Source of the DNA: Streptomyces sp. NBC_00659
GTDB lineage: Bacteria; Actinomycetota; Actinomycetes; Streptomycetales; Streptomycetaceae
Direction of reading: 5' to 3'
Length of the DNA stretch: 64,000 nt
Assembly (NCBI RefSeq): GCF_036226925.1
Contig: NZ_CP109031.1
Span: 7,750,001 to 7,814,000, forward strand
Shown here in pieces: positions 1 to 8,591 of the stretch; position 1 is the first letter of the stretch; every line of letters begins with the position of its first letter. Below the pieces are notes generated by a model. The model was not told where the DNA came from and ran no database searches. It worked only from the letters and a program-made list of their open reading frames with translations. The position numbers were made by a program, and so were the translations under genes.

Positions 1-912
1 GTCCTCGGCCATCGTGATCTGGACGTGGTCGACGTACGACCGGTTCCAGACGGGCTCGTACATCTGGTTGGCGAAGCGGAGCGCCAGGATGTTCTGGACG
101 GTCTCCTTGCCGAGGTAGTGGTCGATCCGGAACACCTGGTCCGGGTCGAACACCTCGTGCACGATCCGGTTCAGCTCGCGGGCGCTCACCAGGTCGCGGC
201 CGAACGGCTTCTCGATGACCGCGCGCCGCCAGGACCCCTCGGGAGCGCTCGCCAGCCCGTGCTTCTTGAGCTGCTGGACCACCTTCGGGAAGAACTTCGG
301 CGGTACGGAGAGGTAGAACGCGTAGTTGCCGCTGGTGCCCCGGGAGGCGTCCAGCTCGTCGACGGCCGCGCGCAGCTGCTTGAACGCCGTGTCGTCGTCG
401 AAGTCGCCGGGGATGAACCGCATGCCCTCGGCGAGCTGCTGCCAGACCTCCTCGCGGAACTCGGTCCGCGCGTGCTCGCGCACCGAGTCGTGCACCACCT
501 GCGCGAAGTCCTGGTCCTCCCACTCACGGCGGGCGAACCCGAGGAGCGAGAAGCCCGGCGGCAGCAGACCCCGGTTGGCGAGGTCGTACACGGCCGGCAT
601 CAGCTTCTTGCGGGACAGGTCGCCGGTGACGCCGAAGATGACCAGACCGGAGGGGCCCGCGATCCGGGGGAGCCGGCGGTCGCGCGGATCGCGCAGCGGG
701 TTGTCCCAGTCGGCCGCCGGGACGCCGAGCGCCTCGGCGAGAGCCTCGGCCGCCGGGACGGCCGGCGCGTCGGCGAGGGCCTCGGGCGTCAGGCCGCCCT
801 GTTCCACGGCGGGCGTCAGGCCGTCCTGTTCCACGGCCGCGTCACCGGATCCCTGCGACGCGGTGGCCGCATCCTGCGGCTCGCTGTCGGAAAGTGCCTC
901 ACCCTTGGTCAT
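1..912 (-). CDS. zwf: Glucose-6-phosphate dehydrogenase, partial (C-terminus beyond window)
   Basis: Oxidises glucose 6-phosphate to 6-phosphogluconolactone, the NADPH-forming entry to the oxidative pentose phosphate pathway. The first 304 codons are present. The nucleotide-binding motif [11 protein letters not shown] lies near residues 93-103 and the active-site stretch RIDHYLGKE is near the window edge. The ATG at 912 overlaps the tal stop (ATGA), so translation is probably coupled to tal. An Ala/Glu-rich N-terminal extension of roughly 60 residues precedes the usual family start; part of it comes from a 27-bp tandem duplication. The order tkt-tal-zwf matches the known Streptomyces pentose-phosphate operon, where opcA normally follows. 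Confidence 0.95.
   Translation of the reverse strand, partial: MTKGEALSDSEPQDAATASQGSGDAAVEQDGLTPAVEQGGLTPEALADAPAVPAAEALAEALGVPAADWDNPLRDPRDRRLPRIAGPSGLVIFGVTGDLSRKKLMPAVYDLANRGLLPPGFSLLGFARREWEDQDFAQVVHDSVREHARTEFREEVWQQLAEGMRFIPGDFDDDTAFKQLRAAVDELDASRGTSGNYAFYLSVPPKFFPKVVQQLKKHGLASAPEGSWRRAVIEKPFGRDLVSARELNRIVHEVFDPDQVFRIDHYLGKETVQNILALRFANQMYEPVWNRSYVDHVQITMAED
784..837. repeat. 27-bp tandem duplication inside zwf
   Basis: Copies at 784-810 and 811-837 differ at one base (C797 versus T824). Read on the minus strand they encode AVEQDGLTP and AVEQGGLTP in the N-terminal extension of Zwf. The period is a multiple of three, so the frame is kept. This looks like a recent slippage or unequal-recombination duplication. 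Confidence 0.9.
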
Positions 913-2078
913 TCCCCTTCAACTCCCTTGCCCCGCAGGGAGGCCGCCACGGCGTCGAGAAGGTCCTCCCAGGCCGCCTCGAACTTCGCGACACCCTCGT
1001 CCTCCAGCTGTCCGACGACCTCGTCGTAGGAGATGCCGAGCGCCTCGACCGCGGCCAGGTCGGCGCGGGCCCGGTCGTAGCCGCCGGTCACCGTGTCGCC
1101 GTGGATGTCGCCGTGGTCGGCGGTGGCGTTCAGCGTGCCTTCCGGCATGGTGTTGACCGTGCCGGGCGCCACCAGTTCGTCGACGTACAGGGTGTCCTTG
1201 TACGCGGGGTCCTTGACGCCGGTGGAGGCCCACAGCGGACGCTGCTTCTGCGCGCCGGAGGCGGCGAGCGCCGTCCAGCGGGCGCCGCCCTGCGCCGAGC
1301 CGCCGACGGAGCCGAACACCGTCTCGTACGCCTCGTAGGCCAGACGGGCGTTGGCGAGCGCCGCCCTGCCCTTGAGCGCGAGCGCCTCGTCCGTGCCGTT
1401 CTTCGCGAGCCGCTTGTCGATCTCGTTGTCGACGCGGGAGACGAAGAAGGAGGCGACGGAGTGGATTCCGGCGAGGTCGATGCCCGCGGCCTTCGCCCGC
1501 TCCAGGCCGGCGAGGTAGGCGTCCATGACCTCGCGGTAGCGCTCCAGCGAGAAGATCAGCGTGACGTTGACGCTGATGCCGAGACCGATGACCTCGGTGA
1601 TCGCCGGGAGCCCGGCCTTCGTCGCCGGGATCTTGATCATCACGTTCGGGCGGTCGACCAGCCAGGAGAGCTGCCGGGCCTCGGCGACGGTCGCGGCGGT
1701 GTTGTGCGCCAGCCGGGGGTCGACCTCGATGGAGACCCGGCCGTCACGGCCCTCGGTCGCCTCGAACACAGGGCGCAGGATGTCAGCTGCGGCGCGCACG
1801 TCCGCGGTCGTCATCATGCGGACGGCCTCGTCGACCGTCACCCCGCGTACGGCGAGGTCGGCGAGCTGCTGCTCGTACCCCTCGCCGGAGCCGATGGCCG
1901 CCTGGAAGATGGACGGGTTGGTGGTCACGCCCACCACGTGCCGTGTGGCGACGAGTTCGGCCAGGTTGCCGGATTCGATGCGCTTGCGGGAGAGGTCGTC
2001 GAGCCAGATGGAGACGCCTTCGCCGGAGAGGAGCTCAAGAGGTACCGCGGTCGCGGTCGTTTCGGTCACAGTGATCAT
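909..2078 (-). CDS. tal: Transaldolase
   Basis: Transfers a dihydroxyacetone unit from sedoheptulose 7-phosphate to glyceraldehyde 3-phosphate in the non-oxidative pentose phosphate pathway. The 389-residue product is of the long actinobacterial type. Family segments seen include [12 protein letters not shown] near the start, TNPSIFQ, and MIKIPAT, which carries the Schiff-base lysine. The ATG at 2078 is chosen because AAGGA lies five bases upstream; a longer in-frame reading would overlap tkt and lacks family similarity. The gene begins 19 bp after the tkt stop and its own stop overlaps the zwf start, so the three genes form one operon. Confidence 0.95.
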   Translation of the reverse strand: MITVTETTATAVPLELLSGEGVSIWLDDLSRKRIESGNLAELVATRHVVGVTTNPSIFQAAIGSGEGYEQQLADLAVRGVTVDEAVRMMTTADVRAAADILRPVFEATEGRDGRVSIEVDPRLAHNTAATVAEARQLSWLVDRPNVMIKIPATKAGLPAITEVIGLGISVNVTLIFSLERYREVMDAYLAGLERAKAAGIDLAGIHSVASFFVSRVDNEIDKRLAKNGTDEALALKGRAALANARLAYEAYETVFGSVGGSAQGGARWTALAASGAQKQRPLWASTGVKDPAYKDTLYVDELVAPGTVNTMPEGTLNATADHGDIHGDTVTGGYDRARADLAAVEALGISYDEVVGQLEDEGVAKFEAAWEDLLDAVAASLRGKGVEGE

Positions 2079-2097
2079 CTTCCTTCGTGCGAACGGA

Positions 2098-4173
2098 TCA
2101 ACCGCGGACTGCGGCAAGAGATTCCCGCGCGGCGGCGGCCACGTTCTCGGGGGTGAAGCCGAACTCGGCGAACAGCGTCCCGGCGTCGGCCGAGGCGCCG
2201 AAGTGCTCCAGCGAGACAATGCGTCCGGCGTCACCGACGTACCGGTACCAGGTCAGACCGATTCCGGCCTCGACCGCCACGCGGGCCTTCACGGACGGCG
2301 GAAGGACACGGGCGCGGTACTCGGGGGACTGCTCCTCGAACCACTCGACGGACGGCATCGACACCACGCGGGTGCCGACCCCCTCGGCCTCCAGCAGCTC
2401 GCGCGCCGCGACGGCGAGCCGCACCTCGGAGCCGGTCGCGACGATGACGAGGTCCGGGGTCTCGGTGGAGGAGTCCCGCAGGACGTAACCGCCGCGCGCG
2501 GCGTCGGCGTTGGCCGGGTAGGTCGGCACGCCCTGACGGGTGAGGGCCAGACCGTGCGGGGCCGGGTTCGTGGCGTGCCGCTTGAGGATCTCGGCCCAGG
2601 CGATCGCGGTCTCGTTGGCGTCGGCCGGGCGGACGATGTTCAGGCCGGGGACGGCGCGCAGCGAGGCGAGGTGCTCGACCGGCTGGTGGGTGGGACCGTC
2701 CTCGCCGAGGCCGATCGAGTCGTGCGTCCACACGTACGTCACCGGGAGCTGCATCAGCGCGGACAGCCGGACGGCGTTGCGCATGTAGTCGGAGAACACC
2801 AGGAAGGTGCCGCCGTAGATACGGGTGTTGCCGTGCAGCGCGATGCCGTTCATCTCGGCGGCCATCGAGTGCTCACGGATGCCGAAGTGGATCGTGCGGC
2901 CGTAGGGGTCCGCCTCCGGCAGCGGGTTGCCCTTCGGGAGGAAGGAGGACGTCTTGTCGATGGTGGTGTTGTTCGAGCCGGCCAGGTCGGCGGAGCCGCC
3001 CCACAGTTCGGGGAGTACGGCGCCGAGCGCCTGGAGGACCGTGCCGGAGGCTGCGCGGGTGGCGACACTCCCGCCCTCCTCGAACACCGGCAGCGCGCTC
3101 TCCCAGCCCTCGGGAAGCTGTCCGGCGACGATCCGGTCGAAGAGCTTCGCGTTCTCGGGCCGCTCGGTGCGCCACGCGCCGATCCGCTTGTCCCAGGCGG
3201 CGTGCGCCTCGGCACCCCGGTCCAGGGCCTGGCGGGCGTGGGCCAGCACGTCGGCGTCCACCTGGAAGGTCTGTTCCGGGTCGAAGCCCAGGATCCGCTT
3301 GGTGGCGGCGATCTCCTCGGCGCCCAGCGCCGAGCCGTGCGAGGCCTCGGTGTTCCGCGCGTTCGGGGCGGGCCAGGCGATGACCGTGCGCATCGCGATG
3401 ATGGACGGGCGTCCTGTCTCGGCCCGCGCGTCCTTGAGCGCCGTGTACAGGGCGCGCACGTCGATGTCGCCGTCGGGGGCGGGCTCGATGCGCTGCACGT
3501 GCCAGCCGTACGACTCGTAGCGCTTCAGCACGTCCTCGGAGAAGGCGGTCGCCGTGTCGCCCTCGATGGAGATGTGGTTGTCGTCGTAGAGGAAGACGAG
3601 GTTGCCGAGCTTCTGGTGGCCGGCGAGCGAGGAGGCCTCCGCCGAGATGCCCTCCTCCAGGTCGCCGTCGGAGACGATCGCCCAGATGGTGTGGTCGAAC
3701 GGGGACTCGCCCTCGGGGGCCTCCGGGTCGAACAGACCGCGCTCGTAGCGGGCGGCCATCGCCATGCCCACCGCGTTGGCGGCACCCTGGCCGAGCGGAC
3801 CGGTCGTGGTCTCCACGCCCGCGGTGTGCCCGTACTCGGGGTGGCCGGGCGTCTTGGACCCGTGGGTGCGGAACGCCTTCAGATCGTCGAGGCCGAGTTC
3901 ATAACCTGACAGGAAGAGCTGGGTGTAGAGGGTCAGCGAGGTGTGGCCGGGGGACAGGACGAAGCGGTCGCGGCCGGTCCACTCCGGGTCGGCCGGGTCG
4001 TGACGCATCACCTTCTGAAAGAGCGTGTACGCCGCCGGGGCCAGGCTCATCGCGGTTCCGGGGTGGCCGTTGCCGACCTTCTGCACGGCGTCGGCGGCCA
4101 GAAGGCGGGCGGTGTCGACGGCTCGGCGGTCGAGCCCGGTCCAGGTGAAGCCGTCGGAGCTCTGCGTGCTCAT
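2098..4173 (-). CDS. tkt: Transketolase
   Basis: Thiamine-diphosphate enzyme moving two-carbon units between pentose-phosphate sugars; probably 691 residues. Visible hallmarks are [13 protein letters not shown] near the N-terminus, the thiamine-diphosphate motif around SDGDLEEG, and the conserved [11 protein letters not shown] stretch. The start is taken as ATG at 4173; AAGGA lies ten bases upstream. A TTG at 4179, in frame and four bases after the same AAGGA, is an alternative that adds two residues. First gene of the minus-strand tkt-tal-zwf operon. Its promoter must lie in the 146-bp divergent spacer, which contains a 15-bp palindrome. Confidence 0.95.
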   Translation of the reverse strand: MSTQSSDGFTWTGLDRRAVDTARLLAADAVQKVGNGHPGTAMSLAPAAYTLFQKVMRHDPADPEWTGRDRFVLSPGHTSLTLYTQLFLSGYELGLDDLKAFRTHGSKTPGHPEYGHTAGVETTTGPLGQGAANAVGMAMAARYERGLFDPEAPEGESPFDHTIWAIVSDGDLEEGISAEASSLAGHQKLGNLVFLYDDNHISIEGDTATAFSEDVLKRYESYGWHVQRIEPAPDGDIDVRALYTALKDARAETGRPSIIAMRTVIAWPAPNARNTEASHGSALGAEEIAATKRILGFDPEQTFQVDADVLAHARQALDRGAEAHAAWDKRIGAWRTERPENAKLFDRIVAGQLPEGWESALPVFEEGGSVATRAASGTVLQALGAVLPELWGGSADLAGSNNTTIDKTSSFLPKGNPLPEADPYGRTIHFGIREHSMAAEMNGIALHGNTRIYGGTFLVFSDYMRNAVRLSALMQLPVTYVWTHDSIGLGEDGPTHQPVEHLASLRAVPGLNIVRPADANETAIAWAEILKRHATNPAPHGLALTRQGVPTYPANADAARGGYVLRDSSTETPDLVIVATGSEVRLAVAARELLEAEGVGTRVVSMPSVEWFEEQSPEYRARVLPPSVKARVAVEAGIGLTWYRYVGDAGRIVSLEHFGASADAGTLFAEFGFTPENVAAAARESLAAVRG

Positions 4174-4226
4174 CTTCAAGAAGTCCTTACGACATGGGCT
4201 GCAACGCGGTCTGTGCGTTCAAACCT

Positions 4227-4241
4227 AAAAGTCAGACTTTT
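4227..4241. promoter_or_regulatory. Palindromic operator candidate between tkt and AraC-type gene
   Basis: The 15-mer AAAAGTCAGACTTTT is a perfect inverted repeat around a central A. It sits 54 bp upstream of the tkt start and 79 bp upstream of the AraC-type gene in a locally AT-rich patch. It could bind a dimeric regulator of the pentose-phosphate operon. AraC-family proteins usually bind direct half-sites, so the neighbour need not be the ligand. Confidence 0.5.
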
Positions 4242-4319
4242 GCTGGGGAAGGTGCCCGCGTGTCAGCCTTCGGTGAAAATGGGACACGTGGAGCCGTGGC
4301 GAGCCGACGCGAGAAGGAC

Positions 4320-5228
4320 ATGAACGACAGAACCACCCAAGGCGGCACCGGCGGTGCAGCCGGCCGGGACGGCATCAGGACCTTTCCCTTTCCGGCCGAT
4401 CTGAGCCTGTCCGGCGTGGGCATGCAGGTCGGCGCGATGGGGGCCGGACGCACCTGGCACGCGGACGCCCCGCTGGAACGCGTCCACCGCATCGACTTCC
4501 ACGTCGTGATGCTCTTCCACGAGGGACCGGTGCGGCACATGATCGACTTCGCGGAGTACGAGGCCCGCGCGGGCGACATCCTGTGGATCAGGCCCGGCCA
4601 GGTGCACCGCTTCTCCAGCACCGACCCGTACCGCGGCACCGTCCTGACCATGCAGCCCGGATTCCTGCCCCGCGCGACCGTCGAGGCGACCGGCCTCTAC
4701 CGCTACGACCTGCCCCCGCTGCTGCGCCCCGACGCCGCCCGGCTGGCCGCACTGGAACACGCGCTCACCCAGCTGGAGCGCGAGTACGTCGACACGACCA
4801 CGCTGCCGCTCAGCCTGCGCACCGCGGTGCTGCGGCACTCGCTCACCGCGTTCCTGCTGCGCCTCGCCCACCTCGCGGCGAGTTCCGCCGAGGCCGCCCA
4901 CGAGCACACGGACACCACGTTCACCCGCTTCCGGGACGCGGTCGAGAAGGACTTCGCCGTCAACCACAGCGTCAGCGCCTACGCCGACGCCCTCGGGTAC
5001 TCACGCCGGACCCTGGTGCGCGCGGTGCGGGCCGCCACCGGCGAGACGCCCAAGGGGTTCATCGACAAGCGGGTCGTCCTGGAGGCCAAACGGCTCCTCG
5101 CCCACACGGACATGCCGATCGGGCGCATCGGGGCCGCCGTCGGCTTTCCCGACGCGGCCAACTTCTCGAAGTTCTTCCATCAGCACACCGGGGCGACCCC
5201 GGTGGCCTTCCGGACCGAACTGCGCTGA
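4320..5228 (+). CDS. AraC-family transcriptional regulator
   Basis: Putative DNA-binding regulator of 302 residues, divergent from the tkt operon. The N-terminal half looks like a cupin sensor domain (HVVMLFHEGPVRH, then GDILWIRPGQVHRFS). The C-terminal ~100 residues hold the two helix-turn-helix units of AraC proteins (SVSAYADALGYSRRTLVRAV and IGRIGAAVGFPDAANFSKFF). The ATG at 4320 is preceded by GAGAAGGA, close but usable; earlier in-frame starts would add sequence without family character. The divergent layout suggests autoregulation or control of tkt, but this is inference. It ends just before a hairpin terminator. Confidence 0.88.
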   Translation: MNDRTTQGGTGGAAGRDGIRTFPFPADLSLSGVGMQVGAMGAGRTWHADAPLERVHRIDFHVVMLFHEGPVRHMIDFAEYEARAGDILWIRPGQVHRFSSTDPYRGTVLTMQPGFLPRATVEATGLYRYDLPPLLRPDAARLAALEHALTQLEREYVDTTTLPLSLRTAVLRHSLTAFLLRLAHLAASSAEAAHEHTDTTFTRFRDAVEKDFAVNHSVSAYADALGYSRRTLVRAVRAATGETPKGFIDKRVVLEAKRLLAHTDMPIGRIGAAVGFPDAANFSKFFHQHTGATPVAFRTELR

Positions 5229-5288
5229 GCGGGACGGACCTGGTGGGTCCGCCCCGCTCGTCGGGCTGTTCTACGGGTGACTACCCGT
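5227..5288. terminator. Bidirectional terminator hairpins
   Basis: Arms 5227-5240 and 5246-5259 pair over 14 positions with one mismatch and a five-base loop. A second hairpin has arms ACGGGT and ACCCGT at 5273-5278 and 5283-5288. They lie in the 85-bp gap between the convergent AraC-type and GH16 genes, with no long T-run, as is usual in Streptomyces. Confidence 0.75.
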
Positions 5289-5313
5289 CAGTTCACCTTG
5301 CCGGTCCCACCGG

Positions 5314-6717
5314 TCAGTGACCGAAGTCGAACCAGTTGACGTTCACGAAGTCCGCGGGCTGGCCGCTGGTGAAGGTCAGATAGACGTCATGGGTTCCGGT
5401 CACGGAGCTCATGTTCGCGGGCACGGTCCTCCAGGACTGCCAGCCCCCGGTGTTGGCCAGCGCGAAGCTGGCGACCGGTGTGCTCGTACGGCTGTCGAGG
5501 CGCACCTCGACCAGGCCGCTGACGCCGCCCGCCGCGCCGCTCGCGACCCGGCCGAAGAACTGGGTGGCCGCCGAGGAGCCGAAGTTGACACCCTTGTAGA
5601 CCGCGTAGTCGCCGTTCGCGATCGTGCCGATGTCCTGGCCGCCGCCGGTGTCCGTGGTGGTCTCGCTGACGACGCCGCTCTGGCTGTCGTAGGACTCGGC
5701 CTGGATGGCGCTGTAGGCGTCACGGTTGCCGGTGGGCGGCGGAGTGGTGCCGCCACCGCCGCTGCCGGCCGCCTGGAGCACCTGGACGTAGTCGACGACG
5801 AGCGGGTGACCGGGCTCCGTGCCGCTGTCGGGGCCGCCGCCGAAGGCGTCGGGGAAGCCGCCGCCCATCGCGACGTTCAGGATGATGAAGTAGCCGTGGT
5901 TGGTGGCGTTCGCCCAGGTGGTCGCGTCGACCTGGTTCGCCTTCACCGTGTGGAAGTTGACGCCGTCGAGGTAGAAGCGGACCTCCTCGGGGCTCGTCGA
6001 CCTGTCCCACTCCATCGCGTACGTGTGGAAGCCGGCCTGGCAGGTCGTCCCGGTACAGGGCGTGTTGTTGCCGATGCCGCTGGTCTCGTTGCACGGGCCG
6101 CCCGGGCTGGTGCCGCAGTGCATCGTGGCCCACTCGGTGTTGAGGCCCTGGACGTTCTCCATGATGTCCAGTTCGCCGACGCCCGGCCAGTTCTGGTAGT
6201 TGCCGCGGTAGGGCGCGCCCAGCGCCCAGAAGGCGGGCCAGTAGCCCTTGGCGGCGGCGCCGGTCACGTTCGGCATCTGCAGCCGTGACTCGACGCGCAG
6301 CTTGCCCCCGGCCGGGGGCTGGAAGTCGGTGCGCTTGGTCTCGATCCGGCCCGAGGTCCAGTTGCCCGAGGCGTCACGGCGCGGGGTGATCAGCAGGTTG
6401 CCGCTGCCGTCCAGGGCCACGTTGCTGGTGCTGGAGGTCATCGTCTCGACCTCGCCGGTACCGAAGTTGGCCGGCCCGCCGGGGTAGCTGGTGCCCGTCG
6501 TGTACTGCCAGTTGGTGGTGTTGACGCCGCTCCCGGCGGTGCCGGTGAAGTCGTCGACGAAGACCTGGGACCAGCCGGTGGGGGGTGTGGGCGCGGACGC
6601 GTTGGCGGGGAGGGTGGCCGCGGTCGCGGCGGCCGCCGCCAGGCTCAGCGTGCCGAGCACGGCGATGAGCACGCGCCGGACGGAGCCGCGTCTGGGTGTG
6701 CCGGAAGTTTCACTCAT
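5314..6717 (-). CDS. Secreted GH16 beta-glucanase with C-terminal CBM6-like module
   Basis: Extracellular endo-beta-glucanase (laminarinase type), 467 residues. An N-terminal signal peptide with a twin-arginine-like start (PRRGSVRRVLIAVLG) runs to about residue 42. The GH16 catalytic signature ELDIME is at residues 182-187, with Glu182 as likely nucleophile and Glu187 as acid/base. A Gly-rich linker near residue 343 joins a carbohydrate-binding module of CBM6 type (AIQAESYDSQSG to the end). The ATG at 6717 is chosen because it starts the signal peptide and follows AAGAGGC. Two CebR-like operators lie 42-77 bp upstream, so induction by beta-gluco-oligosaccharides through a LacI-family repressor is likely. 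Exact substrate is not decided. Confidence 0.92.
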   Translation of the reverse strand: MSETSGTPRRGSVRRVLIAVLGTLSLAAAAATAATLPANASAPTPPTGWSQVFVDDFTGTAGSGVNTTNWQYTTGTSYPGGPANFGTGEVETMTSSTSNVALDGSGNLLITPRRDASGNWTSGRIETKRTDFQPPAGGKLRVESRLQMPNVTGAAAKGYWPAFWALGAPYRGNYQNWPGVGELDIMENVQGLNTEWATMHCGTSPGGPCNETSGIGNNTPCTGTTCQAGFHTYAMEWDRSTSPEEVRFYLDGVNFHTVKANQVDATTWANATNHGYFIILNVAMGGGFPDAFGGGPDSGTEPGHPLVVDYVQVLQAAGSGGGGTTPPPTGNRDAYSAIQAESYDSQSGVVSETTTDTGGGQDIGTIANGDYAVYKGVNFGSSAATQFFGRVASGAAGGVSGLVEVRLDSRTSTPVASFALANTGGWQSWRTVPANMSSVTGTHDVYLTFTSGQPADFVNVNWFDFGH

Positions 6718-6758
6718 GGGTGCCTCTTCGCGTACGGAGTGTGGGGTGCGCGGGTGGG

Positions 6759-6794
6759 GGGGAGCGCTCCCATGGCTGCTTGAGAGCGCTCTCA
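6759..6794. promoter_or_regulatory. Two CebR-like LacI-family operators
   Basis: Box 1 (6759-6772, GGGGAGCGCTCCCA) matches the published Streptomyces CebR consensus TGGGAGCGCTCCCA at 13 of 14 positions. Box 2 (6781-6794, TGAGAGCGCTCTCA) is a perfect palindrome matching at 12 of 14. Their centres are 22 bp apart, about two helical turns, so both face the same side of the DNA. They lie upstream of the GH16 gene only. Confidence 0.82.
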
Positions 6795-6902
6795 CAAAAG
6801 CTGCGCGGCCAATGTGCTCTCTGTCACTCCGGTCGTCAAGAGGTGAAGCCGAGAAAGTCCTTTCGCTGCAAGGGAGTTCACGCCGTGAAGGAAGCCGGAA
6901 GG

Positions 6903-6947
6903 CCCGATGGACGTGCCACGAAGGGCAGTTGAAGCCTGTCCATCGGG
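6903..6947 (-). terminator. Hairpin after L,D-transpeptidase gene
   Basis: Arms CCCGATGGAC (6903-6912) and GTCCATCGGG (6938-6947) pair perfectly over 10 bp with a 25-base loop. It begins nine bases past the stop of the minus-strand L,D-transpeptidase gene, a fitting terminator position, though the loop is long. Confidence 0.5.
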
Positions 6948-6955
6948 TTCGGCCC

Positions 6956-8251
6956 TCAAAGAGCGCTGCCGGCCTTCCAGTCGGCCCAGGACAGGTTCCA
7001 GCCGTTCAGGCCGTTCGACGCTTCGACGGTCCGCTCGCCCGAGTTCTCGACGACCACCACGTCGCCGAGCATCGAGCTCTCGTAGAACCGGTAGCCCGGC
7101 ACGGAGTTGTCGTTCGCGCCCTTCGTGTCATGGAGGCCGACGCAGCCGTGGCTGGTGTTGCTGCCGCCGAATACCGAGGCCGCGGCCCAGTAGTTGCCGT
7201 GGATGAAGGTGCCCGAGGTGGTCAGGCGCTGGGCGTGCGGAACGTCCGCGATGTCGTACTCGTCGCCGAGCCCGACCGTCGAGGACTCCATCCGGGTCTC
7301 CTTGAACCGCTCGCTGATCACCATGATCCCGGACCACGTGGTGTGGTCCGCGGCGCCGCCGCTGACCGGGTAGCCGGCGAGGGTGCTCCCGTCCCGTTCG
7401 ACCGTCATGGTCTTCTTCGCGAGGTCGACGGTGCTCACCTGGCGGCGGCCGATGTGGAAGGTGACGTCCTTGGACTGGACGCCGTAGACGCCGTCCGTGC
7501 CCTCTACGTCCTTGAGGCGCAGACTCAGCGTGATCTTCGTGCCCGCCGCCCAGTACCCCGCGGGACGGAAGTCGAGCCGGGTGTTCCCGAACCAGTGACC
7601 GACCACCTCGACCGCGGGCTCCGCCGTCACCGTGATGGCCTTTTCCACGGCGGCCCGGTCCTTCACCGCCTGGGTGAAGTTGATCGACACGGGCATGCCG
7701 ACGCCGGACGTCGAATTCGCCTCGGGCGTGAAATAGCCGGCGAACGTCTCGCCCGGGGACTTCGTGACGAACGTCGCGGTGTGCTCCGCGGCACCCACCG
7801 CTTTCGCCGTGACCGTGTATTTGGTGCCCGAGTACGGATTCCTGGCGGAGGTCCAGCGCGTACGGTCGTCGTTGAAGGATCCGGCCAGAGTGGAACCGTC
7901 GTTGCCGGAGACCTCGACCGCCGACAGCGTGCCGTCCGTCACGGAGACCACGACCGGAGCGGTGAAGCCGGCCCTCTTCGTGCCGTCGGCGGGGGAGACG
8001 GTGACCGTCGGCGTCTTCACCTGCGTCTTCGCCTTCGCCCCGGCCCCGGTGGCACCCGTCGCCGTCGTGTCCTTCCCGTCGGCGGCGCCCGCCGTACCTC
8101 CGCACCCGCTCAGCGCGAGGGCCGGTACGGCGGCACCGAAGGCCGCGAGAATTCCACGCCGTGACCAGGCCGGACGTCCCGGACGCCGGCGCACCGGCCC
8201 CGGGTCCCGCGGTGCGGACTCGGGCCGGTTCGATATCTCAGGGACGCCCAC
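6956..8251 (-). CDS. L,D-transpeptidase lipoprotein (YkuD) with Ig-like domains
   Basis: Predicted cell-envelope enzyme making 3-3 peptidoglycan crosslinks; 431 residues. The N-terminus has RRGILAAFG followed by lipobox LSGC, with Cys50 as lipid anchor, so a Tat-exported lipoprotein is possible. After a low-complexity Thr/Ala linker come Ig-like/BACON-type domains as in mycobacterial Ldt proteins. The YkuD catalytic motif SHGCVGLHD places the nucleophile at about Cys370, with HGNYWAA upstream. The GTG at 8251 is chosen because GAGGAAAGG precedes it; ATG starts further upstream would put a non-signal tail before the lipobox. Divergent from the FAD/Ttc38 gene across a 340-bp spacer. Confidence 0.9.
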   Translation of the reverse strand: MGVPEISNRPESAPRDPGPVRRRPGRPAWSRRGILAAFGAAVPALALSGCGGTAGAADGKDTTATGATGAGAKAKTQVKTPTVTVSPADGTKRAGFTAPVVVSVTDGTLSAVEVSGNDGSTLAGSFNDDRTRWTSARNPYSGTKYTVTAKAVGAAEHTATFVTKSPGETFAGYFTPEANSTSGVGMPVSINFTQAVKDRAAVEKAITVTAEPAVEVVGHWFGNTRLDFRPAGYWAAGTKITLSLRLKDVEGTDGVYGVQSKDVTFHIGRRQVSTVDLAKKTMTVERDGSTLAGYPVSGGAADHTTWSGIMVISERFKETRMESSTVGLGDEYDIADVPHAQRLTTSGTFIHGNYWAAASVFGGSNTSHGCVGLHDTKGANDNSVPGYRFYESSMLGDVVVVENSGERTVEASNGLNGWNLSWADWKAGSAL

Positions 8252-8591
8252 GGAACGCCTTTCCTCGGTTCTCTCGCTCACCACCACTGCGGGTGCATCC
8301 TGCGGGACTTTCCTGGGTTGATTCTTTGAATCCGGCTGCCCCAGCCTGAGATTCCCGTGAAGACGCGCGGAGAGACGGCCTGAATCCACGGTTGCCGGGC
8401 CACCCCGCATTGTGAACAGAGTATGAAGTGCCCTACCCGATCCTGAGTTCTCCATGAGATCCCCCTTCCGGGAGTTCTTCCAGGAGTTCACTCGGGAGTC
8501 CTTCCGGGAGCCCTTTCGGGACTCCGCGGACACAGGAGTGAAGGAGAAGTCCCGCTTGCCGGACCCGCGACAACCCACGCCGGAGGCATCC
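8252..8591. other. Divergent intergenic region with 12-bp tandem repeats
   Basis: This 340-bp spacer carries the promoters of the L,D-transpeptidase and FAD/Ttc38 genes. The one clear structure is an imperfect 12-bp tandem repeat at 8470-8529. Open frames cross it, but they lack coding character and the ribosome-site evidence puts both starts at its borders. No sigma-factor consensus was convincing. Confidence 0.6.
8470..8529. repeat. Imperfect 12-bp tandem repeat
   Basis: Four units, GGGAGTTCTTCC, AGGAGTTCACTC, GGGAGTCCTTCC and GGGAGCCCTTTC, then a decayed fifth unit starting GGGACTCC. All are exactly 12 bp apart between divergent genes. The first unit also reads as a strong ribosome-binding motif on neither gene, so a regulatory or slippage origin is more likely than a translational role. 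Confidence 0.75.
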
